Under the pieces are notes generated by a model that was given only the letters and a program-made list of their open reading frames with translations, did not search any database and was not told the origin of the DNA. Shown one piece after another: positions 1 to 12,325 of a stretch of 64,000 nucleotides of DNA (position 1 is the first letter of the stretch; the number at the start of each line of letters is the position of its first letter). Source of the DNA: Monilinia fructicola (lineage: Eukaryota > Ascomycota > Leotiomycetes > Helotiales > Sclerotiniaceae); the NCBI GenBank assembly GCA_008692225.1, contig VICG01000007.1:2266501-2330500 (forward strand), given 5' to 3'. A program made the position numbers and the translations under genes.

Positions 1-424
1 TCGCTTGCCACTTCGCCACTTCACCAGTTCACTAAACTTTATATTGACATTCACATTTGCATCCACATTCATACCCAAATCCACATCAACATCATCAACA
101 TCATCAGCTCCCCTCTCAACTTCCCATCCCACACTCCACAATCCACAGCACCACACCGCACAGGCATGACCTGAATTCCTAGGCTAATATCGAAAAGGCG
201 TTTACTACGGGACATGATACCAGGGTGATATTTCTTTGGGAGGTTTTCTTTTATCTTATCTTATCCTATTTTTATTATCCCATTTTTACATTATTTTATT
301 TTTAGTTTATTTTAATCTTGTTTTTATCTTATTATGTGATATTTTCTCGAGGGGATCTTCTGGAGGCTCTTTTCCGGACGCTTTTTCCGCATTTATATCC
401 TATTTCTCTACTGTCTATAAAGAT

Positions 425-522
425 GGAGATGGAGTAGTTTTGGGCTGGGGATGGGGATGGGGATGGCGATGGGGGCGGGATTGGATTTGGATTTGGATTT
501 GGATTTGGATTTGGATTGCGTT
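425..522. repeat. GGGGAT / GGATTT hexanucleotide microsatellites
   Basis: Two adjoining 6-bp tandem arrays are visible: about four GGGGAT-like units, then about six GGATTT units. Because the unit is a multiple of three, both strands show artificial open frames of alternating residues. Confidence 0.85.
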
Positions 523-1130
523 GAGATAAAGCAAGATAAATCAATGATATATATATTCTATATCAAATATCAAATATCAAATAAGAAAACAAATAAACAA
601 ACAAAGAAGAAAAAAACTCCCCTTTGAAATCAAATCCAATATAATAAATTTCCCTACATCTCCTCTTCTCTCCTTTCTTTCCCTTTCCTTCTAATCCCTT
701 CTCCCTCTCTTTCCTCAACTCCATTCTATCCCATTCTACCATTGTATTATATCCTAACCTAACCTATCCCATCCTATCCTATCCTATCCACCAACCAAAC
801 CAAACCAAACCAATCTCCCATCACTCCAACCCTCCACCCTCAACCCTCAACCTCCTCAATCCAAAAACAACCAAACCAATATAACAAACGGCAGATATAA
901 ATCATTACTCATTCACATACTCACTCACTATTCAACAGATAAATGTTCATCTCTTTCCCCCCGCCCCCCTTCTCTCTCTCTCTCTATAAATATATACATA
1001 AAAAACTAGCATCCTTGATTATAAGATTGGCATTTTAGTAGTCTTCTGTATTGTTATTATTCGAGGATTGGTATTTGTTTATGGATTAAAGATTAGAGTA
1101 GATGGATGATGATGGATGGATTGTGAGGTA

Positions 1131-1232
1131 GATGGGTAGATGGGTAGATGGGTAGATGGGTAGATGGGTAGATGGGTAGATGGGTAGATGGATAGATGGG
1201 TAGATGGGTAGATGGGTAGATGGGTAGATGAA
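1131..1232. repeat. TAGATGGG 8-bp tandem array
   Basis: About thirteen copies of TAGATGGG in a row, with one or two substituted units (TAGATGGA) in the middle. An ordinary minisatellite or microsatellite. Confidence 0.9.
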
Positions 1233-1637
1233 TAAATGAATAGATGGGCAGATGAATGACTGTAAACATCTTTTATCTCAAGATCCATTATATATCATGC
1301 ATTCCAGAAGGGGGATTTGAATACGCAGACAGCCCTGATATGATCCATCAATTTAGCGTCAAAAGGGGGAATTTCCACTTTTGTGGAAATCCTCGCTTGT
1401 ATATACCTACTTAGCTTTTAAAGATTTGGTACGTGATGTAAGAAGGATTTGTGTGTTGTTACCAGAGAAGAAGGAGAAGAATTTGTGTCTGCAATATGAT
1501 TTAATTTGTTTATTTACCAATTGATCAATTCATCAATATGAATCTAGTATCCCGCAATATACTAGCCCTTTGGAACGCCATCATTTTTCTCCAACCCATT
1601 GTATATTGTTCATCAATCCATCCACCAATCTTGAAAT

Positions 1638-4611
1638 TTAAGCAACACCACCTTCTTGTCTCTCAATTCCACCCATGCCATCAAGTTGTTCCTCAGCACC
1701 ACCTGTCTCCTCACCCTTCTTGATTATCTCGGCCTTGGCATCCGTTCCATTGTCAGCAACTTGATCAACGCCTGCAACCAAAGTACTGTATGGTCCTTCT
1801 TTAATCTGTACATCACCATCTCTCAGACTGTCCTGTACACTGGCACTGGCACCCTCCAATCCACCATCAACATCGACCTTGATTTCTCCATTCTCAACTT
1901 TGAATCCTGGCGCCACTTCTTGCTTGACCGCCACTTCTTGCTTGACTGCCCCTTCTTTCTTAAGCTCCGCCTCTCTCTGAGCTCCAACGGAATTGTTGAC
2001 CAAAGGAGTAGTATCATTGAAAATTCTCAATAACATTGCACTTCTGTCCTCCTTTGCCAACATCAAGTTGAGTGAATGTAAACTTCTCCATAATGGAAGT
2101 ACCATTCTCTCCGTGAAAGCATCCTCACCTTCACCAGGTTCAATTCTCAAAACACAACATCCCATTCCAATATCTCTAACTCTTTCTCCAATCTCTCCAA
2201 GTTCTTTCCACGAATCTCCTGATACTTTAGGGAACATCTCAATCAAGAGAGTGCGGAGTGTTTCCTTCTTGGATAAGTTGACAACCCTTTCTTCTCCGAC
2301 ATAACCTTGAAGAATTGGCATACCCTCAGATTGAATACGCCATCTGCAAACACCCTCTCCCTGGACATCTTGCTTCATGAACATCTTGACACCAGCATGA
2401 ACGAATTTAATCCCTTTGCCTTCATTTTCGATCAAGATATCTCTGATCAGTGCAGTTGTGTAGTAAATGGTCTTGGCCGGTTCACCGGTGGAATTTCTTA
2501 CCAAGAATCTATCTCTTGGAAATCTTTCACTCAAACTGTAAAAGGTCTCAATGTCTCGAACTTGATCATGGTCACCAGGTATGTATTTGAATGCCTCTTC
2601 GTATGCTTGATTTTGACCATATTTGTTGTTAGGCTTCTGTGGTCCTGAATCAGATCGTTGGTCACCTGGACGAGTTGTGAGATTTAATTCTGCTCCAGGT
2701 GGTGGTGGGTAGTGTTCTGTGCGACCTTCAGTGGCTGGTGCTAATGGTTCTTCTGTCTTCAGCTTCTTGATCTCAATGTTATCTTCAACTTTGAAATCTT
2801 CGATTTCTGAGGCAGGTCGCTTGGAACCGACAGTATATGGGTTGCATCTGATCCAGGTTGTTCTTGGTTTTGACGTGCTACAGGTGTGATCTCGTCAGAA
2901 CTGGATGTGGTAGGCTGAGTAAGTTGATCAGCTGCCTCAATCTTAGGTACGACACTTTGTCCATCCTGTGGAGGTTGGGCAGATATGATCTCCTCAACGA
3001 TTGCTGTGATAGGAGGTGTTGGTACGATTTTTTTGTTGTCAGATTCAGGCTTTTGCTTTGAATTCTGATTGTTTCTCCAAAATGGTAATGAAAAAAACCA
3101 CCTGTATCTTGCAAATGTGCATAGACACGCATGCATTGATCAAAAGGAACGTTCGACATAGATTCATCAGTAGGTGGAAACATTCCCTCGACCAATTTAG
3201 CAGTCCAGTCATCTCCTCCATTCTCTGCAATGTGCTTTTGCAATTCGGCCCAAGATCTCCAGACGCGACCTTTCTTGTCCATAACAGTCCAGGTCTTCAA
3301 TCCAGGTCTTCTCTTAAGCAATGGTAACTGGTCATCACTGGATACTAACTTGACCTTCTCAGGGCCACCGCATCTTTCAATTGCGGAAGCAACAACTGCC
3401 TCATTCTCGACAGGATTCATACTGCAGGTAGAGTAGACAACACGTCCGCCGACTTTGAGCATTTGAAGAGCTCTAACCAAGATGCGAACTTGTGTAACAT
3501 AAAGCCCAAGTGCATTACCAGGAGTCCAATCTTTCCACAAGTTGACATTTTTTCTTGTCGTACCATCTCCAGAGCAAGGTACATCGGCCAAAATTCGATC
3601 GAATTTGAGGTATCGGTTGGTTGCTGTGTTTTCAGGTGTGGGTGGAAGCTTGATTGATGGATACATGGTAGCATCATGATTTGTAACGATAAGATTTGGC
3701 GATGAAAGTCGTTTGAGTTGATGAATCAACATGTGACTCCTCTTATAGTCGGAGTCATTGGCGATCAATAAACCAGTAGCTCTTCCATCATCATTAGGGT
3801 CGAGCTCCAATTCTGCGGTTGCGCTTCCATCTCCTTTCAAAACCGCATGAACTCTAGTTTCCTCTCCATGATGTACCATTTCCAACAATTGAGCAGCCTT
3901 ACTTCCAGGGGCAGCGCACATATCCAATACTGTCATTCCAGGTCTTAAATCCATCACCAATGGAGGAATCATACTGACAATTTCCTGTCTGCTGATGTTT
4001 CCGACACTCGTCTCTGAAACCAAGAATTTTTGGAATTTGGCGAAGGGAAGGGATTTTCGGATAACAGTTTTTGAAGTAGTCATAGACCAGGCGAGTTCAT
4101 CGGGATACCATGGAACAGGTGCTGGAGGTTCAACCGGTCTACCATCGAATTGCTTAATGGCCGAGATTTCAGGAATATATCGTCGTTCTTTCAATTGCTT
4201 CTGTACCGCAACTGCATGACTATTGATTGTTAGCAAAATGAGTTAGACCAAAGCCAAACGAGTTCTATGAGATCATAATGGAAGCAGTTTAGCGACATAC
4301 CCTTTTTGACCCCGCGAATCGAAAACTGTTTGGCAATTCTCTCTTCAATGCTCCCCAGAACTGTTCCCGTTCTTCGTCCTCCAAGTTCAAAAGATCATTA
4401 TAGTATCTCTCGAATTTCTCATTAGATTTTGGAACGTTTCTCAAAGCTACATCTGTTGTCGACACCATGATCTCTAGATCTTCCTCCGCCACCTCTGCCA
4501 CCACGCCCGCCTCGACCTCTACCACCACGACCTCCCTATTAATTATTAGACATATTGATTGTTTCAATTAAGAGGGGGAAATAAGCAACTCACTCTTCCA
4601 CGTTGGCCCAT
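1638..4611 (-). CDS. NCL1: tRNA (cytosine-5-)-methyltransferase, NCL1/Trm4 (NSUN2) family
   Basis: Makes 5-methylcytosine in tRNAs in the nucleus, using S-adenosylmethionine. The order of parts matches yeast Ncl1. A short exon (MGQRGR) precedes a Gly/Arg-rich leader, then KFERYYNDLL, FAGSK, VPWYPDELAW and NISRQEIVSMIPP. The SAM motif DMCAAPGSK, the VPCSGDGT motif with one active-site Cys, and the catalytic YSTCSMNP follow. The second half has RNSTGEPAK and CRWRIQSEG, then a low-complexity acidic tail. Intron 1 is about 4594-4532; intron 2 runs 4300-4220 with donor GTATGT and a CTAAC branch site. The gene is broken by one-base slips: an A5 run at the exon 2 end (about 4302), a T7 run near 3094 at GGFFITILEK, another near 2850, and possibly one in the Gly-rich leader. 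All families of this enzyme read straight through, so the breaks look like sequence errors. Identity is secure; the exact N-terminus is less so. Confidence 0.9.
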
Positions 4612-5875
4612 TTTCAAATAATTGGGTTGTATGTGGAATTGATTTATTGATAAGTTTGATTTGCGCAAAAGAAGAATGATGCTCAAGTCTATCACATAAA
4701 AAATAAATCAATTGATGCAGGCATGCGCTTGTGTCGGACTAATGATTATCCGAGGACGCTAATTTTGACGCTCAACTTTCTTAGAAAACCAATCATGTGA
4801 ATTTTTGGGGGTTGTCTACAACTCCAGGGCTTCTTTCGATGCACTCAAAAGATACCTAAGTAGTTCAAAAGATTGGGTAGTTCCTACTCTGTAGTAATTT
4901 GGGATTATCTCCTATGGTATATATACACTTTGATATTTAGATCAAACAGGGACAGCATTGTTTTCTTGAGTTCAGTTATGTTTGGTCTGATTTGGCGTGG
5001 TTAGCTTTACATCTACGAGTATATATCAAGGAAGAGGGCAAGTGAACAGAGAGAAACAGAATCAGTATGACAACACAAGAAGAATCATATCAAAGAGATC
5101 TAGAAGTATACATTGATTGTACAAAACCACAGGGAATATAAAAGAATAACAGAGACTCAATCAAGGTGAGATGAATCATAATTTCAAAATTTATCCCATG
5201 TTTTCTGATGTGGTCGTGTGAGAATTGTCAAACTACGAAGCATCTGGTCTGATGATCTATTCCAAGGTTATGGGCTCTACTCTACTGCTTCAGGTGGAGG
5301 GTTGCTGTTTGAGGAAGTTGGAGATCAGAGCAATAATTTAATATATTGAGGTAGAAGATAGTAGATGTTTAACTTGCCCTATTGATATGGATAGGGGTGA
5401 TATACTAGGGGGGGTTTTGTTCTTATTTTCAGGACAAACAAGCAGAAGATTGGGGAGAGGAAAGGATGATGTATCCTCCAAAAATGAGGGAAGTCAGTCA
5501 TAGAGTAATCACAGATCTCTCCCATGGGAACCTTCAAAGGGATGAGTTTTGTATACTTGATGATCAGCCAAGCCATTGAACTCTGGGTGAGTTGAAAGAA
5601 CCTTTTGTTTCTCAAACTAGGAACCAAATCTGTAGAAAATAGATCTCATTGAAAAGTTCTGAAACTATCAGAAATATACAGAATCAAAATCTTGATCAGA
5701 TCTCATGACCCATAAGTACTGTAATGCTCACTAGCAAGCCAAAGTAGACTATTTTCTTCCTTTGCCTTTTTTTACAGCCCATTACGCCGTCCCTAAATAT
5801 GCAATTTTCCCAATAAACTCCTCAGGTATTAACACCAAATCATCTATTCTCCAAATCATCCGTCCTCTGTACTCA
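4612..5875. other. Intergenic, nothing recognised
   Basis: About 1.26 kb between the 5' end of the methyltransferase gene and the 3' end of RPB5. The part next to 4612 should hold the methyltransferase promoter, and the part next to 5876 the RPB5 3' UTR. No gene, RNA or repeat is evident. Confidence 0.5.
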
Positions 5876-6724
5876 TTAGACACACAATCTGTAACTAGCG
5901 TAACGACCAGCAGTTTCGGACTTTCTGATAATCTTGACCACTTGTCCTCTTCTCAATCCCAAGTACTTTGCAACTGGATCCGCAGCTTGAATACGTGGAA
6001 GTTGAGTATCCTTCAATCTATATCTTGATAACAATTTGGCTCTTTCTTCCTTGCTCAATAGCACATGCTTTGGGACCAATTCATGATGTGTAATATTGAC
6101 CAATAAATCCTGCTCAAGGAAAGTTTTCGATTCTGGTCTCGGATGCGACTGCAGGAATAATCTTTTGAGCGGGACCTGATGGCGCAACAGGTGCAATAAG
6201 AATTCCAGCAGAGAAGTTGTGTTGAGAAAGGTGCTGAGCGAATGTGCGCATCTGTTTGATTCCAATGGATACATCAGTGACCATAAGGAACTCGACCCAG
6301 ATGGTACCGATATCTGAAGTAGTTGGACGTTGGTTATCGGGGGTAGGCGCATTTGCGTATTTTGCAATCATCGCTTCACTGGGAGTTGCGGAGAAGTTCA
6401 TTTGACGACGACTAAAAAAGATGGAATATTAGTTGAAGAACCTCAGGGAAGTATTCGATAAGAAGTGAAATTAGACAAGCCAGAATAGGTTGACTATTGT
6501 GATTAAAGACTAAAGAAAGAGAAGGGCGCATACTCAACACTTCCATCATTGCTAGTAAACTTGGCCTTGAAGGTATCAAAACTCATATTAACTTCTTCTT
6601 CGGCGAGAAGATAACCGCGATCTTGGACCATTTCGTGTACAGTTCTGTAACATCTCCAGAGCTTTGCAGCCTCTCTGTCAATTCCATCCCGTTGCTTTTG
6701 CGCGCGATCCTCGTCATCGGCCAT
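5876..6724 (-). CDS. RPB5: RNA polymerases I, II and III shared subunit RPABC1 (Rpb5)
   Basis: Shared structural subunit of all three nuclear RNA polymerases, forming part of the lower jaw. The N-terminus has [23 protein letters not shown], a typical Rpb5 jaw start. The C-terminal assembly domain has [46 protein letters not shown] and ends [10 protein letters not shown], close to the universal Rpb5 ending. Exon 1 is 6724-6534; the intron has donor GTATGC and acceptor TTTTTTAG; exon 2 is 6411-5876. The residue made across the junction gives [10 protein letters not shown] single extra T near 6118 splits exon 2 (RIENF, then [13 protein letters not shown]). Rpb5 is essential, so this is best read as a sequence error. 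It is divergent from the BFR1-like gene, 1.3 kb away. Confidence 0.95.
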
Positions 6725-7191
6725 TGTGAAGATTTAGAGGGTAAAAACGAATAAGTTGAGCTTTAGGGAAGTATGGAAAGAGATTGGGAATTGTGCGAGG
6801 GAGGAGAGAAAAGCAAGAAGATTTGGTAAGGAAGGGGAGAGGAAGATTTTGGTGCTGATGATAGAAATTTGATCAGGTCAAAAGACACAGAGAGAGAGAG
6901 ATAGAGGGAACCCTTTGTAAATATTTTTGACGCTAGTGTCTTAAAAAAGTTTGGTTTGGGTTTCTAGCTGGTGAAAAGATGTTCTTTTGGGTGACCGTAC
7001 TGGAGTATAGAAAGAGTAACTGTGAAGGAATGATCACGTGTGATATGATTCCAAGGCTAGATTATATCTTTTCTATGTATTTAATAAATGAATATATATA
7101 GATGTATTATCTATTCACTAGTTCTCTAAGCTCTTAATATACTTACTAGTTAGTCTTTTATATACTTTAGATATTATAATTTATAATACTT

Positions 7192-7330
7192 ATATTAATT
7201 TTATATATCTTATATATTCTATATACTCTATATACTCTATATACTCTATATACTCTATATACTCTATATACTCTATATACTCTATATACTCTATATACTC
7301 TATATACTCTATATACTCTATATACTCTAA
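7192..7330. repeat. TCTATATAC 9-bp tandem array
   Basis: About fifteen near-perfect 9-bp units, degenerating at the left end into TATATCTTATAT. The repeat creates a spurious minus-strand frame of repeating RVY. Confidence 0.9.
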
Positions 7331-7578
7331 ATATCTTCAGCCTCTCTCTATTCAGCCTTCCAAGGTTAATCAAGTAGCTGGAGGTATCTAGTCCTTTGGT
7401 CACCGTATAATTTAAGCCGTAAACTGCCTTCACGGCTCATATAGTCATCCCAAGTGTGGCGTTCCCCGTTCAGTACTACCCAGTGCCCCGCCACCTTTCC
7501 ATCCATCATCTGCTTCCGCTGCCTAGATTGCCCAGGGGACACTAGAGGAGCCCTGAAGTATTCAATTTCCTAAATATT

Positions 7579-7690
7579 CCTAATCCAATTCATCTGATTG
7601 ATTACCTAATCCATTTCATCTGATTGATTTACCTAATCCACTTTCATCTGATTGATTACCTAATCCACTTCATCTGATTGATTACCTAAG
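7579..7690. repeat. Minisatellite, 25-27 bp unit, four copies
   Basis: The unit reads CCTAATCCAnTTCATCTGAT followed by TGATTA, four times. Units differ mainly in the length of short T or C runs. Confidence 0.85.
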
Positions 7691-8046
7691 CCAACCAATT
7701 GGTGCACTGAGAAAATGTTAACCTGTCATCCATGGATCCCACAACCAAAATAATAATTTCCCAATATAATAAATAATAATTCTATCCGAGTCTCAACCTT
7801 GTCGACTGATTTAGTTATTACCTACTTCACCTGAATAGCCTCTTTCTTTGTATTCCAAGGTTCATACCGGTTCATACTTATTTCAAAAAGTGCGAATACA
7901 CATACTGTGTCCTTTTCTGAAGTGGCATAAACTTCCCATTTTTCTTTTGCTCTTGAATTGTTTGAACATTTACTTGTTCGATAAATTTATCCCAAGGGGA
8001 AAAATTGAAGGGCTATAATAGCTTGTTATAATCTCATCCAAAAATT

Positions 8047-9786
8047 ATGGCAGAGATCTCAACCACCTCTGCGACCAAGGTCGATGAAAGTTCTAAGAAA
8101 GAGGTTCACACCAGACCAGTCAAGCCAGATGAGGCTGTATTCAAAGCAAAATTAGCACAGGCAGAAAAGGATCATAAGCAGAGCCAAGAAAAGGCTGTAA
8201 GTAAAAACCTATATGCAATTGAACTGCAGTAAAGCATGCTTTTTGCGCATCGGCTTCCTGCATACTTATATAAAACTCCCAGTCACTAACATGATTCCAT
8301 GCAGGCTGCCGCAAAGGCAAAGTTGGATGTTGCTCAACCAAACAAAAATAAGGATTCCCCAACCGCGAAAAGAAGAAATGAATTGATCGGTCAATTAAAG
8401 GAAATCAAGGAACAGCAAGGTGCCGGAAAGGCTGGTCGCCTGCAAGTCTTTGATCAAATTAAGAAGATTGATGAGCAAATCAAGGCCAAGGTTAATGATC
8501 AGAAGGTTGCTAAGGGCAAGGTTGGATTCAAGAATGTCGAGGAGATAGACGAAAAGATTGCCAGATTACAAAAACAAGTTGATGCTGCTACCATGAAGAT
8601 TGTTGATGAGAGGAAGGCACTCACGGAAATCTCTAAACCTTCGTAAGCAACGCAAGGGTTTTGCCGGCTTTGACGATACCGAAAAATCAATTGAAGCATT
8701 GAAGGCCAAGAGAAAGGGACTTCAAGATTCTCTGGATGATCCAGAAAGCAAGGCTCTATCCCGAAAAGTATTCCAAACTTCAAGCTGAATTGGATGTCCT
8801 CAAGGCCGAGCAAGATGATGCGTTCAAGAACTTTGGAGCCCTTAAGGCCGAAAAGGATAGACTCCAAGCTGAGCAACAAGAGAAATGGCTGGCTCTCAAG
8901 CAGATCAAAGATGACCACTACCAGGCTGTCCGAGCTGCAAACCAATATGACTTCATCCAACGCCAAAAGCATCGCGAAAGACAAAAGGCCGAGTATGAAA
9001 GGCAACAAAATGAGCGCAAGAAGGAACGCGCCCAAAAGATGCTAGAGGAGGCCAGTGACCCAGCTTACCTTGATGAGATCAGAAATGCCGAATCCGTCCT
9101 CAGATATCTCGACCCAACTTTTACCACTACCAAGGCACCATTGCAAGCTCCTTCTGGACTTGAGGCTGCAGCTGGACGTACCGTTGATGATTCCGGGCTC
9201 AAAGTCAAGGTATCAGAGTCGTGAAGAAGGAAGATCGCGAGGAAGATTTCATGAAGGGAACCGGAGGCAAGAAGGGAAAGAAGGGAAAGAGAGGATCTGC
9301 ACCTGTTTCTACCCCACCAGCCTCTGCAAAATGCACAAATACAGTTGTCCACCAGCTGTAATGGAAGATCTTACCAAGATGGGTATCGACCCACCTTTCA
9401 GCGCTGCTGACGTCCCAGCTGTTACTGAGAAGGTAAAGGCTAAGTTGGCTCAATGGAAGGAAGACCAAGCTGCTCAAACCAAGCGTGTAAGTTATGAATT
9501 CATGCCTGTTTTAATTTTCAAAATAGACTAATGACCAAAATAGAACATCGAAAAGGCCAAAAAGGAACTTGAGAGACTTGAGGCTGAGGAGCAATCAGGA
9601 TCCGCCACTCCAGCCTCAGAAGCTCCAGCTACTAACGGACATGGCCATGGTGAAACCAAGGCAACTGCTGGTGCCGATGAGGGTGGATCTGTTGCGAATG
9701 AGGTCGCATTGATCAAGGAGGGTGAGAAGGATGCTGCAGCTGATTTAACCGAGGCAGCTAAGGAAGATGCAGAGGCAACTTCTTAG
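8047..9786 (+). CDS. BFR1: BFR1-like coiled-coil protein (mRNP/nuclear segregation family)
   Basis: Resembles yeast Bfr1, a polysome- and mRNP-associated coiled-coil protein of the cytoplasm and ER surface linked to secretion and ploidy control. Almost the whole protein is charged helix. It opens with KPDEAVFKAKLAQAEKDHK, then has RRNELIGQLKEIKEQQ, the family-typical LRKQRKGFAGFDDTEKSIE, EKYSKLQAELDVLKAEQD, YQAVRAANQYDFIQRQKHRE and PPAVMEDLTKMGIDPP. A Gly/Lys patch (KKGKKGKRG) follows, and the tail is Ala/Glu-rich. Exons are 8047-8196, 8305-9486 and 9544-9786, with CACTAAC branch and GTAAGT donors. The reading frame slips about four times in exon 2: near 8638 (an extra A), near 8760 (an extra C), near 9209 (a missing G) and near 9330. 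The homology continues across each slip, so these look like indel errors. Confidence 0.85.
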
Positions 9787-10373
9787 ATTACTTGCATATT
9801 ATGACTATGAACCCGTACATTTCATCATGTATGATGAGAGGGCATAGAGATGGTACTAGGGAAAGGCCATCTAATGTAAAGGATTTGATGGCCGGATGGA
9901 TTTATGGATGGATAGGTGGACAGATGGACGGAAGTTGTTCATACAAACCAAAAGTTCATTAGATCACTACTTCACTATTTGATTCCCAGTCTCTTCATCT
10001 TATCTCGTCTAGTCTCTTGATTATTTTCCAAATTCAGATCCATGCCCAAAATCCTTTCACTTCAAAGTCCCTTCACTTTAAGCTCCTTTCACTCCAAACT
10101 CCTTCCAATCCAAACTCCCTTCAGTCCAAACTTCCTTCACTTTAAGCTCCTTTCACTTCAAGCCCCCTTCGCTCCAAACTCCCTCCAATCCAATCAAACA
10201 AACAAACAAACAAATCCTATAACCTCCATTCAACAACCCGAAAACCCATCCATGGATCTCCCAACAACCCATTCTTCGTCCAAAGACCTCCCCCCCACCC
10301 TTCTTCCCAAATCACTATATAATCAACGACCTAGGTACCGAGGTACTTATCCAAAAAGATACAAGTATGAAGA

Positions 10374-10558
10374 TGGATGGATGGATGGATGGATGGATGG
10401 ATGGATGGATGGATGGATGGATGGATGTTTAGCTTACAGGTCTATGGAGTTATATGTGTAGGTAGGTAGGTAGGTAGGTAGGTAGGTAGGTAGGTAGTTG
10501 ATTAGTTGATGAGTTGATCAATTAGTTGGTGAATGGATGGATGGATGGATGGATGGAT
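10374..10558. repeat. Compound GGAT / GGTA tetranucleotide arrays
   Basis: Three tetranucleotide blocks lie within 185 bases: about twelve GGAT, about nine GGTA, and a final six-unit GGAT block, separated by short AT-rich spacers. Confidence 0.9.
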
Positions 10559-11327
10559 ACTTAATTAATGATTTGGTGGTTCGGGGGTTTGGTTCTTTTG
10601 TGGTGAGGATTAAAGGTGGGAGGGGAAGGGGAAGGGGAAGGAGGAGGAGGAGGAGTAAAAGGAAGTACTTAGGTAATTAAAGAAAAGATCTCTAAATGAT
10701 ACATTGTGATTTATTCTTAATCTTAATTTATTCTTGTTTTTCTTCTCCTTTTGTTTTGCTTTTCTTTTTGCTTTTCTTTTTGCTTTTCTTTATATCTAAA
10801 CTTGGATTGTGAATTGAGGTGTTTTTTTTATTTATCTGGGTGTCTATCTGGGTATCTATCTAGGTGTCTATCTATCTTATAATGAATGAATGAATACTAA
10901 AGGGTGTATGTACGTAGGCGTATATATGGGGTGATTTGGTGATTTGGTGATTTGGTGATTTGGTGATGAGTAAGGGTAAAGGAGACGACGGCAAGGGCCA
11001 GGACAACGGCAAGGACAAGGACAAGGACAAGGACAAGGGCAACGGCAAGGGAAAAGAGAGGAGGATTGATCCGTGGATGAGGATAGAGTTAACTTTGGAG
11101 GGGGTAGGTAGGTAGGTAGGTAGGTAGGTAGGTAGGTATCATGATACACAGACAAACAGACAGACAGACAGACACGCATAAGATGAAGCCCCAACATCAC
11201 ATCACATCACATCGCACACCGACACCTTCGCATGGATTTTCATCATTTCCATTCATCATTTGCGCGTGTGATATATACAGGAAAGAACAAGGCAGTCTTA
11301 AGACTAGGTAGGTCCCCATTCTCTCAA

Positions 11328-11391
11328 TCCATCCATCCATCCATCCATCCATCCATCCATCCATCCATCCATCCATCCATCCATCCATCCA
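11328..11391. repeat. CCAT tetranucleotide array
   Basis: About sixteen perfect CATC units. The opposite strand carries the GATG form, the same motif as the arrays at 10374 and 15311. Confidence 0.9.
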
Positions 11392-12325
11392 CCCCTCCCC
11401 TCACAAAGCTCAAAAAAGGGGAAAAAAATCAGAAATAGAAATTGGTATAAACGTATGAATAAGACCCAAGCAAAGCAAAGCAAAGCAAAGCAAACTCAAC
11501 ATATCATATCATATCATATTGGGAAATGCAATGAGCTGAGCGCCGCTTCGCTATTGGTTCTTGCGTACATACATGCGATGCTTGGGAAACAAGTGGTGGG
11601 ATCCGAGGATGCTGGCTGGGTTCTGCGTGGTGATGAATGGATGAGGATGAGGATGGGAAGGGGAAGGGGATGGGGCATGGGATCGACATGGGAGGGATGT
11701 GGAATGCTGGATGCTGAATGCTAAAGGCAGAACGCAGAACGCAGAACGCAGATGCTGGTACTATGACGCTAATGTGTGGGATGCCCGATAGGAATGTTGA
11801 AATTGTGAAGTGGGACCTTGCAAAACTGTGATGTGAATTTGATATGTGCGGGAAGCGAGAGAGCTCGTCTAATATTTGGTCGTTGAATTCGTAAAGATGT
11901 GTTGATGTATCGTGATGAGAATGATCGTAAGAAGTGTGAGAATCGTGAAGAGCAGAGATGAGATGAGATGAGAAGTGATAGGGAGGAACATCAGACGAAA
12001 CTGAAGTGCAACCGAGATATTTCAAGTGTATGTACAAAAGAGACCGGATGAACTCCGATGGCAGATCAGATGATGAAAAGAGGTTGAGATGGCCAAGGAA
12101 GCTCTCGATTAATTCCATCGCATCGAGGAGGTCCGGGTGGCTATGCTCGGCCATTTTTGGGGGCCTGGTATCAACAACGATAAATGACCACCCCGGATTT
12201 GCCTGGTATCCATTAATCCCTACACGCGAAAAGTGTGGTCGTCATACGCACGACTGGTCTTTCATTCTTCCTTTATTTCAACATCACATCTCGTGCCCAG
12301 CGAGAAAGATGTCGCATCGTCCATC

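Larger units (their letters stand above)
1..1637. other. Gene-free low-complexity stretch
   Basis: No supportable gene. The stretch holds many short simple repeats: GGGGAT-type and GGATTT-type units around 440-522, CCTAT-type units around 755-790, a CT run near 970-985, and an 8-bp tandem array at 1131-1232. The open frames here only translate the repeats (for example WIWIWI or NPNPNP) and are not genes. The last ~130 bases before 1638 are probably the 3' UTR of the methyltransferase on the minus strand. Confidence 0.6.
6725..8046. other. Divergent intergenic region with two minisatellites
   Basis: Separates the divergently transcribed RPB5 and BFR1-like genes, so both promoters lie here. 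It contains a 9-bp tandem array (7192-7330) and a 25-27-bp minisatellite (7579-7690). Nothing else is recognised. Confidence 0.5.
9787..12325. other. Microsatellite-dense intergenic tract
   Basis: No convincing gene. Simple arrays follow each other closely: GGAT (10374-10425, 10532-10558), GGTA (10460-10497), GATTTGGT (10929-10966), GGACAA (11010-11045), GTAG (11104-11139), CAGA (11155-11173), CCAT (11328-11391) and AAGCA (11468-11492). A pyrimidine-rich stretch at 10050-10190 repeats CTCCTTTCACTxCAAACT-like units of about 20-25 bp. A minus-strand frame at 11504-12154 is open but low in complexity. Confidence 0.6.

Noticed and set aside
236..544. Open frames on both strands with WIWIWI and NPNPNP
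   Set aside because: Translation of GGATTT and GGGGAT microsatellites, not genes.
1638..4611. Interpretation of the methyltransferase as a pseudogene
   Set aside because: The breaks are single-base changes, mostly in short runs; all catalytic motifs are intact, and essential neighbours such as RPB5 show the same type of break.
7167..7433. Minus-strand open frame with repeated RVY
   Set aside because: It is the translation of a 9-bp tandem array; the unit length keeps the frame open by chance.
11504..12154. 216-codon minus-strand open frame starting MAEHSHPDLLDAMELIESF
   Set aside because: The first ~50 residues look protein-like, but the rest is Ser/His/Pro low-complexity sequence translated from simple repeats. 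No domain or splice evidence supports it.
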